NCBI GenBank assembly: GCA_030705745.1
Contig: JAUZPT010000042.1
Coordinates: 1 to 12,947 of the forward strand
From: Bacillota bacterium
GTDB taxonomy: Bacteria; Bacillota; Bacilli; Bacillales; Cytobacillaceae
Reading direction: 5' to 3'
DNA: 12,947 nucleotides
Below the pieces are notes generated by a model. That model had not been told where the DNA came from. It saw nothing but the letters and a program-made list of their open reading frames with translations, and made no database searches. Every line of letters begins with the position of its first letter. Position 1 is the first letter of the stretch. Below, in pieces: positions 1-8,204 of the stretch. Both the position numbers and the translations under genes were made by a program.

Positions 1-857
1 AAATTCAAATTAAGAAGCTCCTTGCTCATCCTTAGCGCAAATCCCATTCCAATCATGACTGCTTCACCATGGGTGATTTCACCGTATCCTATTTCCGATT
101 CAATGGCATGTCCGAGAGTATGTCCGAAATTTAAATATGCACGTATCCCATTTTCTCTTTCATCAATGCTTACAATTCGCGCCTTAATATTGATTCCTTT
201 TTCCAAACAGTATGATAACTGATTCTTTGTCAAATATTCTAAATTTGTAACGTTTTTAATAAGCCAATTGTAAAAATCAGCATCTTGGATAAGTGCATGC
301 TTTATCACTTCAGCAAAACCCGAGCGTTTCTCCCCAATTGGAAGTGTATCCAAAAAGTTCAAGTCGTAAAAAACAGCCTCAGGTTGATAAAAAGCTCCGA
401 TTAAATTTTTGCCAAGGTGATGATTGATCGCGACTTTTCCACCAACAGCACTATCATGGGCCAAAATGGTTGTGGGAATTTGGATGAAAGGAATCCCTCT
501 CATGAAAGTTGCAGCTACAAAGCCTCCAACATCACCAACAGCACCACCCCCAAAAGCAAGAAGCAGAGAATTCCGGTCAAGTCCTGCCTCAAGAGCAGCT
601 GTCATTGCTTCATAATAAACAGGAAAAGATTTTGCTTGTTCACCGCTTGGCACTTGAAAGAAGGCAGGCTGGAGTTCTTTTAGCTGGTCCATTAATGCTG
701 GTAGGTGAAGTTTCCCTACTGTTTCATCTGTTATGATAAAAACCTTCGTGGCACTTTGATAATTTATTTTTATGAATGGAGTAAGTTTTTCAATGACATT
801 ATTCCCCAAGTAGACAGGATACTGTCTGGACTCAGTATTCACCAATATGGAATCCAT
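1..857 (-). CDS. aroB: 3-dehydroquinate synthase (partial, C-terminus beyond left edge)
   Basis: Converts DAHP to 3-dehydroquinate, the second step of the cytoplasmic shikimate pathway, using NAD+ and a divalent metal. I translated the open frame from the ATG at 857 to the window edge: 285 codons with no internal stop. Family members have about 360 residues, so roughly the last 75 are missing. The NAD-binding glycine-rich segment GGGAVGDVGGF is at residues 103-113, followed by QIPTTILAHDSAVGGK. The three metal ligands align with E. coli Glu184, His247 and His264, each offset by one: Glu183 in SGFAEVIKH, His246 in FGHTLGHAIE and His263 in HGEAV. The ATG shares one base with the aroC stop codon (TAATG), which implies translational coupling in one operon. 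Nothing looks damaged. Identification is secure. Confidence 0.96.
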   Translation of the reverse strand, partial: MDSILVNTESRQYPVYLGNNVIEKLTPFIKINYQSATKVFIITDETVGKLHLPALMDQLKELQPAFFQVPSGEQAKSFPVYYEAMTAALEAGLDRNSLLLAFGGGAVGDVGGFVAATFMRGIPFIQIPTTILAHDSAVGGKVAINHHLGKNLIGAFYQPEAVFYDLNFLDTLPIGEKRSGFAEVIKHALIQDADFYNWLIKNVTNLEYLTKNQLSYCLEKGINIKARIVSIDERENGIRAYLNFGHTLGHAIESEIGYGEITHGEAVMIGMGFALRMSKELLNLN

Positions 858-2032
858 TAAAAATCCCTCGCAAATTCTCGATGCGTGTTGATCTCCTTAG
901 TCAATACATCCATTCTGTCACTGTAAAACTGGCCAACCAGGGCATTTGCAAGCTCCCACGCCACTACATTTTCCATCACGACCGCTGCCGCAGGCACTGC
1001 ACAGCTATCTGATCGTTCGATGCTTGCACTGAAGGTTTCCTTTGTCTCGATATCGACGCTTTGAAGGGGCTTATAAAGAGTCGGAATGGGTTTCATCACA
1101 CCTCTAACTACAATGGGCATACCATTCGTCATTCCGCCTTCAAAACCGCCAAGCCGATTAGTTTTCCGTGTATATCCCTCTTCTTTGTTCCAAAGGATTT
1201 CATCGTGGACTTCGCTTCCCGGCTTCCTTGCTGCTTCAAAACCGATTCCAAACTCCACTCCTTTAAATGCATTGATGCTCATAACCGCTCCTGCTAAAAG
1301 GGCATCGAGCTTTCTGTCATACTGTACGTAGCTTCCTACTCCAATCGGCATGCCTTCAACAATCACCTCGACCACTCCGCCAATCGAATCGCCATTTTGC
1401 TTTGTTTCATCAATTAGATCCATCATTTTCTTTTCTGCTATAGGATCAATACATCTAACCGGAGACTGCTCCGAAAGTTCCTGAAGCTCTGACAATGAAT
1501 ATTCTTGCATATCACATTCCGATTTCACTCCACCGATTTCAACAACATGTGAAGCAAGCTTCACACCTACAAGCGCTAACAGCTTTTTTGCTGCAGCACC
1601 AGCAGCCACCCTTGCAGTTGTTTCCCTCGCTGAAGAACGTTCAAGAACATTTCTCATATCTCTGTGTCCATATTTGATTGCACCATTCAAGTCTGCATGT
1701 CCCGGGCGGGGACGTGAAATTTTCCGCTTTACTTCTTCAGACTCTCCTTCAGCCAAAGGCTCCACTCCCATGATATGGGTCCAATGCTTCCAGTCATCAT
1801 TGTTTACAACCAAGGTAATAGGCGATCCAATTGTTAAGCCATGACGAACGCCTGAAAGGATTTCGACTCGATCCTTTTCAATTTGCATTCTTCTTCCTCT
1901 GCCGTAGCCTTTTTGCCTTCTTGCCAATTCTTCATTGATATCTTCAGCGGACAATGGCATCCCAGAAGGCATGCCCTCGATGATTGCCGTCAGTTGCGGT
2001 CCATGTGATTCTCCAGCAGTTATGTATTTCAT
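857..2032 (-). CDS. aroC: Chorismate synthase
   Basis: Catalyses the last shikimate step, removing phosphate from EPSP to give chorismate, with reduced FMN as cofactor. The 391 residues match the usual length for Gram-positive enzymes; B. subtilis calls this gene aroF. Family signatures visible are GESHG (residues 7-11, catalytic His10), [11 protein letters not shown] (42-52), [13 protein letters not shown] with His112 (109-121), [15 protein letters not shown] (132-146) and, near the C-terminus, [20 protein letters not shown]. The ATG at 2032 has a purine-rich ribosome binding site (AAGGGGG) seven bases upstream. The gene is followed without a gap by aroB. It is separated from upstream cheR by a terminator, so it probably has its own promoter in 2070-2120, although read-through from cheR is possible. 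Chorismate feeds tryptophan, tyrosine, phenylalanine, folate and menaquinone synthesis; the last two have genes in this window. Confidence 0.97.
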   Translation of the reverse strand: MKYITAGESHGPQLTAIIEGMPSGMPLSAEDINEELARRQKGYGRGRRMQIEKDRVEILSGVRHGLTIGSPITLVVNNDDWKHWTHIMGVEPLAEGESEEVKRKISRPRPGHADLNGAIKYGHRDMRNVLERSSARETTARVAAGAAAKKLLALVGVKLASHVVEIGGVKSECDMQEYSLSELQELSEQSPVRCIDPIAEKKMMDLIDETKQNGDSIGGVVEVIVEGMPIGVGSYVQYDRKLDALLAGAVMSINAFKGVEFGIGFEAARKPGSEVHDEILWNKEEGYTRKTNRLGGFEGGMTNGMPIVVRGVMKPIPTLYKPLQSVDIETKETFSASIERSDSCAVPAAAVVMENVVAWELANALVGQFYSDRMDVLTKEINTHREFARDF

Positions 2033-2069
2033 TTTCTTTCCCCCTTCAACTCGTTAAAGGATTTTTTCC

Positions 2070-2114
2070 AATATACCATATGACTAATGATATTTATAGT
2101 GAAATGTTTGTCTT
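2070..2114 (-). promoter_or_regulatory. Candidate sigma-A promoter(s) for aroC-aroB
   Basis: Two weak possibilities lie between the cheR terminator and aroC. One is AAGACA (2114-2109), a 16-base spacer and TATCAT (2092-2087). The other is an extended -10, TGGTATATT (2078-2070), with no good -35. Neither is strong. They are listed because the terminator immediately upstream means aroC needs a start site here or depends on read-through. Confidence 0.35.
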
Positions 2115-2142
2115 CATTTTGATGCGAAAAGAAGCTGAAAGA

Positions 2143-2171
2143 AAAAGAGCCAATCATTTAAAGGCTCCTTT
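2143..2171 (-). terminator. Rho-independent terminator after cheR
   Basis: On the minus strand AAAGGAGCC pairs with GGCTCTTTT (nine pairs, one G-U) around an 11-base loop, followed by a T-rich run interrupted by one C. It begins three bases past the cheR TGA codon, so it very likely ends the cheR transcript. Confidence 0.8.
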
Positions 2172-2173
2172 GA

Positions 2174-2986
<813 letters not shown>

Positions 2987-3045
2987 TCAAATGAAGTCTT
3001 AATGGAACTCACCGTCTGGCAAAGTACTTTTTAAAAACAGATAAA

Positions 3046-3079
3046 AAAGGCACCCGTATAAGCATATACAAGTGCCTTT
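3046..3079 (-). terminator. Rho-independent terminator after ndk
   Basis: A long near-perfect hairpin: AAAGGCAC (3079-3072 read on the minus strand) pairs with GTGCCTTT, continued by an inner TTGTATA/TATACGG stem with two G-U pairs. That makes about 15 pairs around a four-base loop, followed by TTTTTT. It starts ten bases after the ndk stop codon. The plus-strand side is also followed by CTTTT, but no plus-strand gene is present. Confidence 0.92.
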
Positions 3080-3088
3080 CTTTTATAA

Positions 3089-3535
3089 TTAGTATATCCA
3101 CTCGTTGCTTACTTTAGTATACTCTGTACGTTCTTCCTCTTTGAAGAATAAGTTAATTTCGCGTTCTGCGCTTTCAGGAGAATCCGAACCATGAATGACA
3201 TTTTTGCCTACAGTCAAGCCGAAATCACCACGGATTGTGCCAGGAGCTGCATCTTTAGGATTAGTAGAACCCATCATTTGACGAGCTGTTGAAATGACAT
3301 TTTCACCTTGCCATACCATTGCAAAAACAGGGCTGGAAGTAATAAAGTCAACAAGTTCTCCAAAGAATGGACGCTCTTTATGCTCACCGTAATGTTGTTC
3401 AGCCAATTCCTTCGGGATACTCATTAATTTAGCACCAACTAGTTGAAAACCTTTTTTTTCAAAACGGGAAACTACTTCACCGATTAAATTTCTTTGAACG
3501 CCGTCAGGTTTTACCATCAAAAATGTTTTTTCCAT
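3089..3535 (-). CDS. ndk: Nucleoside diphosphate kinase
   Basis: Balances nucleoside and deoxynucleoside triphosphate pools by passing the gamma phosphate through a phosphohistidine. The 148 residues match bacterial Ndk. The N-terminus reads [20 protein letters not shown], typical of the family. The active-site segment NVIHGSDS is near the C-terminus with catalytic His115, and [21 protein letters not shown] (84-104) contains nucleotide-contacting residues. The start at 3535 is chosen because TTAGGAGTGGAG stands just upstream and the family N-terminus begins exactly here. The frame is open 16 codons further up to a TTG at 3583, but that extension runs through an inverted repeat and looks non-coding. 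A probable promoter (3593-3621) lies in the gap after hepT, and a strong terminator follows the gene. Confidence 0.97.
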   Translation of the reverse strand: MEKTFLMVKPDGVQRNLIGEVVSRFEKKGFQLVGAKLMSIPKELAEQHYGEHKERPFFGELVDFITSSPVFAMVWQGENVISTARQMMGSTNPKDAAPGTIRGDFGLTVGKNVIHGSDSPESAEREINLFFKEEERTEYTKVSNEWIY

Positions 3536-3564
3536 TTGCTCCACTCCTAAACCAATATGTATAT

Positions 3565-3584
3565 GTTGTCCAAAATAGGACAAC
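3565..3584. repeat. Perfect inverted repeat in the ndk leader
   Basis: GTTGTCC (3565-3571) and GGACAAC (3578-3584) are exact complements separated by six A/T bases. It lies between the candidate ndk promoter and the ribosome binding site, where it would form a seven-pair hairpin in the mRNA leader or a dyad operator. There is no T-run directly after it, so it is not a terminator. Confidence 0.6.
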
Positions 3585-3592
3585 CAACGAGA

Positions 3593-3621
3593 ATCGTACC
3601 ATTGTTTTGAAAATTCCGCAA
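3593..3621 (-). promoter_or_regulatory. Candidate sigma-A promoter for ndk
   Basis: TTGCGG (3621-3616), a 17-base spacer and TACGAT (3598-3593) preceded by TGG, an extended -10. The -35 match is weak (TTG only), but spacing and position 58 bases before the ndk start are right. No terminator is visible between hepT and this site, so ndk may also be reached by read-through. Confidence 0.5.
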
Positions 3622-3625
3622 CCTT

Positions 3626-4588
3626 TTAAAATTTCCGATTTCCAATGAATTTCGCTATATCACGTAACGTTTTTTTTGCACGATTTGCAGGAAGTTCATC
3701 TAAAATGGCAAATGCTTTCTCAAGATAACGATCACTTAACGCAATCGACTGTTCGATGGCATCTGATTGCTTAATTAGACCGATAATCGCTTTCAATTCT
3801 TCTGCATTAGTTTGCTCGTTGACCTTTTCGAGTTCTTGCCTTATGTAATCATTTTTCTTTGCATATAAAACAGGCAATGTAACATTTCCTTGTAAAAGAT
3901 CGCTCCCAGCCGGTTTGCCCAGCTCTTTTTCCGTTCCGGTAAAATCGAGGATGTCATCGATAATTTGAAAAGACATTCCGACATAATAACCGAATTGGTA
4001 TAGTTTTTTATGAAGTTGGGCATCCACATCGGATGCAATCGCTCCTAATTGGCAGCTAGCAGCTATAAGGATAGCAGTTTTTCTTTTAATTCGTCGCAAA
4101 TAATCGCGAAGGTTTTGATCAAAACGATATTTGTCCTTTATTTGTTGAATTTCTCCGATACACACTTCTACGATGGTATTCGCTAGAATTTTATGGGCGA
4201 GCGGATTTTTAATATTCGTCATCATTTCGAGGGAAAGGGCAAAAATATAATCTCCGGTGTACATTGCAATCCGATTATCCCATTTAGACTTAATCGTCGG
4301 CTTTCCTCTTCTAAGGTCTGCATCATCGATCACATCATCGTGGACTAGCGACGCCATATGAATCAATTCAAGAGCAACAGCTACATTCTTGATAACATTG
4401 ATGTCATAATTGCCAAATTTTCCTGCAAGAAGAACAAAAACCGGGCGAATTCTTTTCCCTCCAGCTTGAAGAGTATGTAATGAGGCCTGACGCAAAAGAA
4501 GCGATTCAGCCTGTATCGTTTCCTCGAGTTTTTTCTCAATTAAATTTATATCAGCATTCAAAAATGAATACATCATATTTAATTTCAT
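3626..4588 (-). CDS. hepT: Heptaprenyl diphosphate synthase, catalytic component II
   Basis: Large catalytic subunit of the heterodimeric trans-prenyltransferase that extends farnesyl diphosphate with isopentenyl diphosphate to the C35 chain of menaquinone-7. It works only with HepS, encoded two genes upstream. The 320 residues contain GGKRIRPV (43-50), the first aspartate-rich motif in LVHDDVIDDADLRRGK (81-96) and the second in QIIDDILDF (208-216). These are the two Mg-diphosphate sites of the family. The ATG at 4588 has AGGGTGA about six bases upstream. As I recall, the annotated B. subtilis protein has about 28 extra N-terminal residues; here the ribosome binding site supports the shorter form. 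It is the third gene of hepS-menG-hepT, 43 bases after menG. Other long-chain polyprenyl synthases share the motifs, but the HepS partner settles the assignment. Confidence 0.96.
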   Translation of the reverse strand: MKLNMMYSFLNADINLIEKKLEETIQAESLLLRQASLHTLQAGGKRIRPVFVLLAGKFGNYDINVIKNVAVALELIHMASLVHDDVIDDADLRRGKPTIKSKWDNRIAMYTGDYIFALSLEMMTNIKNPLAHKILANTIVEVCIGEIQQIKDKYRFDQNLRDYLRRIKRKTAILIAASCQLGAIASDVDAQLHKKLYQFGYYVGMSFQIIDDILDFTGTEKELGKPAGSDLLQGNVTLPVLYAKKNDYIRQELEKVNEQTNAEELKAIIGLIKQSDAIEQSIALSDRYLEKAFAILDELPANRAKKTLRDIAKFIGNRKF

Positions 4589-4631
4589 TTGTATTCACCC
4601 TGCTTTTCCATCCTGTCTATCGTTTCAAAAA

Positions 4632-5336
4632 TCATCTTTTTATACCTATATGAACGGCGGCGACTCCTCCATTATACGGCTTGTACATAACTTCCTTAAA
4701 TCCTGCTTTTTCAAACATTCCAGCAAGTTCCTTCATGCCAGGAAAATCCCTTGCAGATTCCTGGAGCCATGAATATTCATTAAAGCTCTTTGCAAACAGC
4801 TTGCCGAATATCGGCATGATAAACCTGAAATAAAAATAATAAAGCTGCTTAAAACCAACCATCGTGGGCTGTGAGGTTTCCAGGCAGACACCAAGGCCAC
4901 CAGGCTTAAGGACACGGTTCATTTCCTTTAGCACCTGCAAATAATCAGGGACGTTCCTAAGTCCAAATCCGATAGTCACATAATCAAACGATTGGTCAGG
5001 ATAAGGCAATTCCATCGCATTTCCATGAATGAGCTTAACTTGTTTTAAATTAAGTTTTTTCACCTTGTCTTCCCCGATTTTCAACATATTTTTGCTGAAA
5101 TCAAGTCCTGCTACTTCGCCCTTCGGACCAACGGCTTCAGCCAAAGCAATTGTCCAGTCTGCTGTACCACAGCAAACATCAAGTGCTTTTGTTCCGGGTT
5201 GGACATTCATTTTTCTCATGGTGTCATTCCGCCATTTAATGTGCTGCTGAAAGCTGATGACAGAGTTCATTTTATCGTAGTTCTCATAAATTTTCTCGAA
5301 TACATTATGAACCCGCTCTTCTTTAGACTGTTGCAT
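4632..5336 (-). CDS. menG: Demethylmenaquinone methyltransferase (UbiE/MenG family)
   Basis: SAM-dependent C-methylation of demethylmenaquinone to menaquinone, the last step of menaquinone synthesis at the membrane. The 234 residues are the normal family length. Seen in order: an N-terminal segment [20 protein letters not shown] (12-31) typical of UbiE/MenG; the SAM-binding motif [10 protein letters not shown] (52-61); an acidic residue at the end of the second strand ([10 protein letters not shown], 76-85); [17 protein letters not shown] (105-121); and FGLRNVPD (124-131). The ATG at 5336 lies five bases beyond the hepS stop codon. Its ribosome binding site (AAGGG) is inside the last codons of hepS, so translation is probably coupled. 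Lying between the two heptaprenyl synthase subunit genes, it acts on their product after MenA attaches the chain. The gene is also called menH in B. subtilis literature. Confidence 0.96.
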   Translation of the reverse strand: MQQSKEERVHNVFEKIYENYDKMNSVISFQQHIKWRNDTMRKMNVQPGTKALDVCCGTADWTIALAEAVGPKGEVAGLDFSKNMLKIGEDKVKKLNLKQVKLIHGNAMELPYPDQSFDYVTIGFGLRNVPDYLQVLKEMNRVLKPGGLGVCLETSQPTMVGFKQLYYFYFRFIMPIFGKLFAKSFNEYSWLQESARDFPGMKELAGMFEKAGFKEVMYKPYNGGVAAVHIGIKR

Positions 5337-5341
5337 AAATG

Positions 5342-6172
5342 TTACCCTTCTTCCACAAAAGTTTTAGCAACCGGCTGATGCTGGTTTAGGATCGAGGCGA
5401 TTCTCGACTCAAGAACATCATTTAAATGGGGAATTTGTTTAATTCCTTTTTCAATTAAATTCTTGGAGTATTCAATGTACCTGTCGCATATTAACAGCAG
5501 ATATTGTTGCTGCTCTTTGGAAATTTCTCTGGATTTGCTGTCACTCTTAGGAAAAGCAAGCTTTTTTAATGCTTCGAAAATTACCGAGCTACCCACTTGA
5601 AGAAATTGCGCCTTTTCATTAAGCAAGCGCTTTACAAAAAGAAATTCAGAAGCAACCTCATTCCATACAGTGGCTTGCAAATAGTCCGAGAGCTTGCAAA
5701 ACAAAGAACCTTCGATCGTTTTAATGCTTCCCATCAATTTCTCAATTCCGTCTACTTCTCTTTGATAAACGGAAATCTTATGTTCATTTACTTCTTTAAT
5801 TCCCTTGGAAAGTGCTTTTATCAACGAGAGGTCATCTGTTTCGGCAAGCAATTTATAATATAGACCGCTATAGTAATCCCCGGCAAGAACGGTAAGCTGT
5901 CTGCCTTTTTGTTCATCAGAGGATTCATCTGGCATACTGTTTTTTGATACATTTTCATGGGTATCAAGGGCAATTTGAACAAGCATCGTTGTCAATGCAT
6001 AGTTTTGCATATCACGACTAGACAATTCGAGTTTATCCATTATGGAAATAAGGATGAGAATTCGATCCTCATCCACAATGGGCGATTTAATATAATTAAG
6101 CAAGTAAGGATGAAGCACCTTTTGTTCAACTTGCTTTTTAATATCTGTAAGTTTCGTTCGAATGTCATGCAA
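5342..6172 (-). CDS. hepS: Heptaprenyl diphosphate synthase component I
   Basis: Small, non-catalytic subunit that pairs with HepT and is required for heptaprenyl chain synthesis. It has no aspartate-rich motif, as expected. The recognisable family core is [21 protein letters not shown], preceded by [14 protein letters not shown] and followed by a segment with EVNEHKI. I prefer the TTG at 6172: a near-consensus ribosome binding site AAGGGTGATC ends six bases before it, and the resulting N-terminus ([14 protein letters not shown]) lines up without gaps to the B. subtilis start as I remember that sequence. The frame can also be opened three codons earlier with GTG at 6181, but that GTG would lie inside the ribosome binding site. 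The protein has 276 residues, slightly longer than B. subtilis HepS (about 251), mostly in the C-terminal half. It is the first gene of hepS-menG-hepT, with its own promoter at 6308-6337. Confidence 0.93.
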   Translation of the reverse strand: MHDIRTKLTDIKKQVEQKVLHPYLLNYIKSPIVDEDRILILISIMDKLELSSRDMQNYALTTMLVQIALDTHENVSKNSMPDESSDEQKGRQLTVLAGDYYSGLYYKLLAETDDLSLIKALSKGIKEVNEHKISVYQREVDGIEKLMGSIKTIEGSLFCKLSDYLQATVWNEVASEFLFVKRLLNEKAQFLQVGSSVIFEALKKLAFPKSDSKSREISKEQQQYLLLICDRYIEYSKNLIEKGIKQIPHLNDVLESRIASILNQHQPVAKTFVEEG

Positions 6173-6175
6173 TTT

Positions 6176-6185
6176 GATCACCCTT
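6176..6185 (-). promoter_or_regulatory. Ribosome binding site deciding the hepS start
   Basis: AAGGGTGATC, a near copy of AAGGAGGTGATC with two bases missing. It stands in front of TTG at 6172 and contains the alternative GTG (6181-6179), which argues for TTG as the start. Confidence 0.6.
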
Positions 6186-6307
6186 GCTTCCCCAATTTAG
6201 TAATGTCTTTGTGTATTTCTTTTCCCGCTATGCAGGAGAAAATTTTCGGTTTTCGCTTATTCACTGCGATATTCTTTATCACTTTTTAAATAAACAAGGC
6301 AGACAAC

Positions 6308-6337
6308 ATTATACCATAAAACACATTTTTTTATCAG
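6308..6337 (-). promoter_or_regulatory. Sigma-A promoter for hepS-menG-hepT
   Basis: A perfect TATAAT (6313-6308) preceded by TGG gives an extended -10. CTGATA (6337-6332) stands 18 bases upstream, four of six against TTGACA. Transcription would start near 6301 and give a leader of about 130 bases. I see no convincing riboswitch or attenuator in that leader. This is one of the two best vegetative promoters in the window. Confidence 0.75.
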
Positions 6338-6370
6338 ACTTTCACAAAATAATAACAATTTCCGTATTGT

Positions 6371-6401
6371 AAAAGGAGCATTTCAACCAAGGAAATCCCC
6401 T
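6371..6401 (-). terminator. Probable weak terminator after mtrB
   Basis: On the minus strand AGGGGATTTC can pair with GAAATGCTCCT (ten pairs, one bulged G, one G-U) around a seven-base loop, followed by only TTT before A/C bases appear. The T-run is short, so termination is probably partial. It lies 29 bases after the mtrB stop codon and upstream of the hepS promoter. Confidence 0.5.
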
Positions 6402-6429
6402 GTACTGTAATTATTTTATGAAAGTGATT

Positions 6430-6663
6430 CTATTTTTTCATTTCACTTTCGATTTCACCGAGGGAGGTCAGTATTTTTGCATTCCCTCTTATTTTTATGG
6501 CGGATGTGTGCTCTGTAAATTGGGCAATCATAACTTCACCTTTATCAAGTTTTTCTGAATGATGGAATTTTGTATCTGATCCCCTTGTTAAACCAATCAC
6601 ACTTACACCGTCTTCTATCGCTTTAATGACAACATAATCTGTCGCCGGGTTACGCTTTTCCAA
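6430..6663 (-). CDS. mtrB: trp RNA-binding attenuation protein (TRAP)
   Basis: An 11-subunit ring that binds tryptophan between subunits and then wraps RNA carrying spaced GAG/UAG triplets, terminating or blocking translation of tryptophan biosynthesis and transport genes. The 77 residues match the family; B. subtilis TRAP has 75. The RNA-contact residues known as Lys37, Lys56 and Arg58 in B. subtilis appear here at Lys38, Lys57 and Arg59, in [12 protein letters not shown] and [21 protein letters not shown] and IAQFTEHTS hold the tryptophan pocket. The start is TTG at 6663, with AAAGGGGGAG seven bases upstream; no ATG fits. It follows folE by 41 bases in the classic mtrAB operon. I found no triplet array in the window that would be a TRAP target. 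The trp genes probably lie beyond aroB, off the left edge (inference). Confidence 0.97.
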   Translation of the reverse strand: MEKRNPATDYVVIKAIEDGVSVIGLTRGSDTKFHHSEKLDKGEVMIAQFTEHTSAIKIRGNAKILTSLGEIESEMKK

Positions 6664-6704
6664 TAAATAACTCCCCCTTTCCGGATTAAATTACTTCAAT
6701 GAAC

Positions 6705-7271
6705 TTAATTTTTAATAAATGATAGTACTTCAGAACGAGCAATTGCATTATTGACGAACTCGCCGCGAACTGCGGAAGTAATCGTCTTCGAACCAGGTTT
6801 TTTAACACCCCTCATTGTCATACACATATGCTCCGCCTCGACTACTACCATCACACCATGCGGCTCAAGCTTTTCCATAATGCTATTGGCGATCGTGGAA
6901 GTAATCCTTTCCTGAAGCTGCGGGCGTTTCGCCACCGCCTCTACCGCTCTGGCTAGTTTGCTTAACCCTGTCACACGGCCGTTTCTTGGTATGTATGCTA
7001 CATGAGCTTTACCAAAAAAAGGAACAAGGTGATGCTCGCACATTGAGTAAAAAGGAATATCCTTAACAAGTACAAGTTCTTCATGATCTTCACCAAAAAT
7101 GGTCTCAAAGTGCATTTTCGGATCTTCATTCATGCCACTGAAAACTTCTTCGTACATTTTCGCAACACGTTTTGGCGTGTCCAGCAAACCTTCTCTATTT
7201 GGGTCTTCCCCGATTGCTTCTAATATTAAACGTACCGCTTGTTCAATCTGGGCACGATTTACGTTTTGCAT
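6705..7271 (-). CDS. folE: GTP cyclohydrolase I
   Basis: Converts GTP to 7,8-dihydroneopterin triphosphate, the entry step of tetrahydrofolate synthesis; known as mtrA in Bacillus. The 188 residues are the usual bacterial length. The zinc ligands are Cys78 and His81 in [12 protein letters not shown] and Cys150 in EHMCMTMRG. Also visible are [12 protein letters not shown] (100-111), RPQLQERIT (116-124) and [14 protein letters not shown] (157-170). All are signatures of the type I (FolE, not FolE2) enzyme. The start is the ATG at 7271, with AGGAGG seven bases upstream. The frame remains open 53 codons further upstream but has no ribosome binding site there and does not look like protein. A candidate promoter and an inverted repeat lie at 7321-7375. 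mtrB follows, so one transcript makes both. Confidence 0.97.
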   Translation of the reverse strand: MQNVNRAQIEQAVRLILEAIGEDPNREGLLDTPKRVAKMYEEVFSGMNEDPKMHFETIFGEDHEELVLVKDIPFYSMCEHHLVPFFGKAHVAYIPRNGRVTGLSKLARAVEAVAKRPQLQERITSTIANSIMEKLEPHGVMVVVEAEHMCMTMRGVKKPGSKTITSAVRGEFVNNAIARSEVLSFIKN

Positions 7272-7320
7272 TATGTTTCCTCCTAAATGTATGTATAACC
7301 TAAGTCTTTTTAACAAATAC

Positions 7321-7348
7321 ATCTTAGCATATCCTCGTTTACAAGCAA
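7321..7348 (-). promoter_or_regulatory. Candidate promoter for folE-mtrB
   Basis: TTGCTT (7348-7343), a 16-base spacer and TAAGAT (7326-7321) preceded by TGC, an extended -10. The hexamers are only moderate, but the position leaves a plausible leader of about 40 bases. The right half of the inverted repeat at 7324-7375 overlaps the -10. Confidence 0.4.
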
Positions 7349-7375
7349 AATTAAACATATTTGCTGGTATGCTAA
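7324..7375. repeat. Nested inverted repeats upstream of folE
   Basis: TTAGCATA (7324-7331) and TATGCTAA (7368-7375) are exact complements 36 bases apart. Inside them AGCAAA (7344-7349) and TTTGCT (7360-7365) form a second exact pair. The outer arms flank the candidate folE promoter, and one overlaps its -10, so this could be an operator dyad or could arise by chance in AT-rich DNA. Confidence 0.45.
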
Positions 7376-7463
7376 AAAGATAATCAAATAGCTTATGCTT
7401 TAGTTTATTATTGATAATTAAGAATGGCAATTCAAATGGCCGATAGGATCAGATTGGACATGT

Positions 7464-7496
7464 AAAAAGGCTGCAGATCGTCTCTGCAGCCTTTTT
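7464..7496 (-). terminator. Strong bidirectional-type terminator after hbs
   Basis: AAAAAGGCTGCAGA and TCTGCAGCCTTTTT form 14 perfect pairs around the five-base loop TCGTC. The stem ends in A-runs and T-runs, so it would work on either strand. It lies 37 bases past the hbs stop codon and separates hbs from folE. Confidence 0.95.
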
Positions 7497-7533
7497 GCTT
7501 TAGCATTCGCTCAAAGCACATAATTATATGTAA

Positions 7534-7806
7534 TTATTTTACAGCATCTTTAAGCGCTTTACCTGGTTTGAAAGCAGGAACCTTGCTAGCAGCGATTTCG
7601 ATTTCTTCGCCAGTTTGTGGGTTACGACCTTTACGAGCGGAACGTTCACGTACTTCAAAGTTACCAAAACCGATTAATTGTACTTTATCGCCAGTTTTCA
7701 AAGCATCAAGAATTGAATCAAAAACAGCATCAACTGCTTTAGTAGCATCCTTCTTAGAAAGTTCGCTAACTTCAGCTACTGCATTAATAAGTTCTGTCTT
7801 GTTCAT
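7534..7806 (-). CDS. hbs: DNA-binding protein HU
   Basis: Abundant nucleoid protein that bends and compacts DNA as a homodimer; essential in B. subtilis. The 90 residues start [20 protein letters not shown]. The signature [20 protein letters not shown] (46-65) is followed by GEEIEI, with the intercalating Pro63 at the tip of the DNA-binding arm, and the protein ends in [16 protein letters not shown]. It is two residues shorter at the C-terminus than B. subtilis HBsu as I recall it. The ATG at 7806 has a near-perfect AGGAGGTGA five bases upstream, as suits a highly expressed gene. An in-frame TTG at 7848 is upstream but lacks a site. The gene stands alone: spoIVA ends in a terminator well upstream, and hbs has its own strong terminator. 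Confidence 0.98.
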   Translation of the reverse strand: MNKTELINAVAEVSELSKKDATKAVDAVFDSILDALKTGDKVQLIGFGNFEVRERSARKGRNPQTGEEIEIAASKVPAFKPGKALKDAVK

Positions 7807-7922
7807 GCCATTCACCTCCTCCCAAAATTTTTGTTCAAAAACAGACAAATTTACTTATCTACATTTCTAAACAAATTTCGCCAAATCTATACGTATAAAC
7901 GCATATTTTGTTGACAGTGCTA

Positions 7923-7951
7923 ATATTAAAGCAAGACTTTATAAATTTCAA
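7923..7951 (-). promoter_or_regulatory. Candidate proximal promoter for hbs
   Basis: TTGAAA (7951-7946), a 17-base spacer and TAATAT (7928-7923). The -35 is five of six and the spacing ideal. It would give a leader of about 110 bases. Confidence 0.5.
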
Positions 7952-8034
7952 TCTATTTTTAATAAAAACCCAATAAAATAAAGGCTTGTAGCACTGTAAC
8001 GTTAATTCTGTTAAAAGATTATCATAATCAAAAC

Positions 8035-8043
8035 AGTATATCA
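8035..8043 (-). promoter_or_regulatory. Candidate distal extended -10 promoter for hbs
   Basis: TGATATACT is an extended -10 with five of six bases of TATAAT. No good -35 is at 16-18 bases; TTGGCA occurs 21 bases upstream. This is a weaker candidate than the proximal site. Confidence 0.3.
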
Positions 8044-8171
8044 AGAAAATTAAAAAAATATTGCCAAAATCCCCAAATTTCTTTAAAATTCCCGCTAAAA
8101 CAGTACTTTTATCACCTTATTCCACGTTTTAATATTTTCTAATCCATTGATGTTTTAAGTTCATTGAACAT

Positions 8172-8204
8172 AAAAAGTTGACTCCCAATGGGAGCCAACT
8201 TTTT
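8172..8204 (-). terminator. Rho-independent terminator after spoIVA
   Basis: On the minus strand AAAAAGTTGGCTCCC pairs with GGGAGTCAACTTTTT (15 pairs, one G-U) around a three-base loop. It directly follows the spoIVA stop codon and its stem ends in TTTTT. Confidence 0.93.

Larger units (their letters stand above)
7821..8171 (-). other. AT-rich gene-free leader region of hbs
   Basis: About 350 bases between the spoIVA terminator and the hbs ribosome binding site hold no gene I can support. Base composition is strongly A/T, with many A- and T-tracts of four to seven. A 61-codon frame (8044-7859) has no ribosome binding site and no protein-like composition. The stretch contains at least two promoter-like sites (7923-7951 and 8035-8043), consistent with the multiple promoters known for hbs in B. 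subtilis. Confidence 0.6.

Noticed and set aside
22..736. Several plus-strand frames of 60-90 codons opposite aroB
   Set aside because: They are antisense shadows of an intact, strongly conserved aroB frame and have no recognisable protein features.
6182..6300. Possible riboswitch or attenuator in the hepS leader
   Set aside because: Only a weak, bulged hairpin is visible and there is no terminator with a T-run, so nothing resembles a known class.
7272..7430. Upstream extension of folE by 53 codons
   Set aside because: No ribosome binding site at its start; it would cross the promoter region, while the inner ATG has a perfect AGGAGG and the family N-terminus.
7807..7811. Two-codon ORF (ATG GCA TGA) overlapping the hbs start
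   Set aside because: Its ATG directly abuts the AGGAGGTGA sequence with no spacer, so ribosomes would not be placed on it. It looks accidental.
7859..8044. 61-codon minus-strand frame in the hbs leader
   Set aside because: No ribosome binding site, composition dictated by A/T-rich DNA, and it overlaps the likely hbs promoters.
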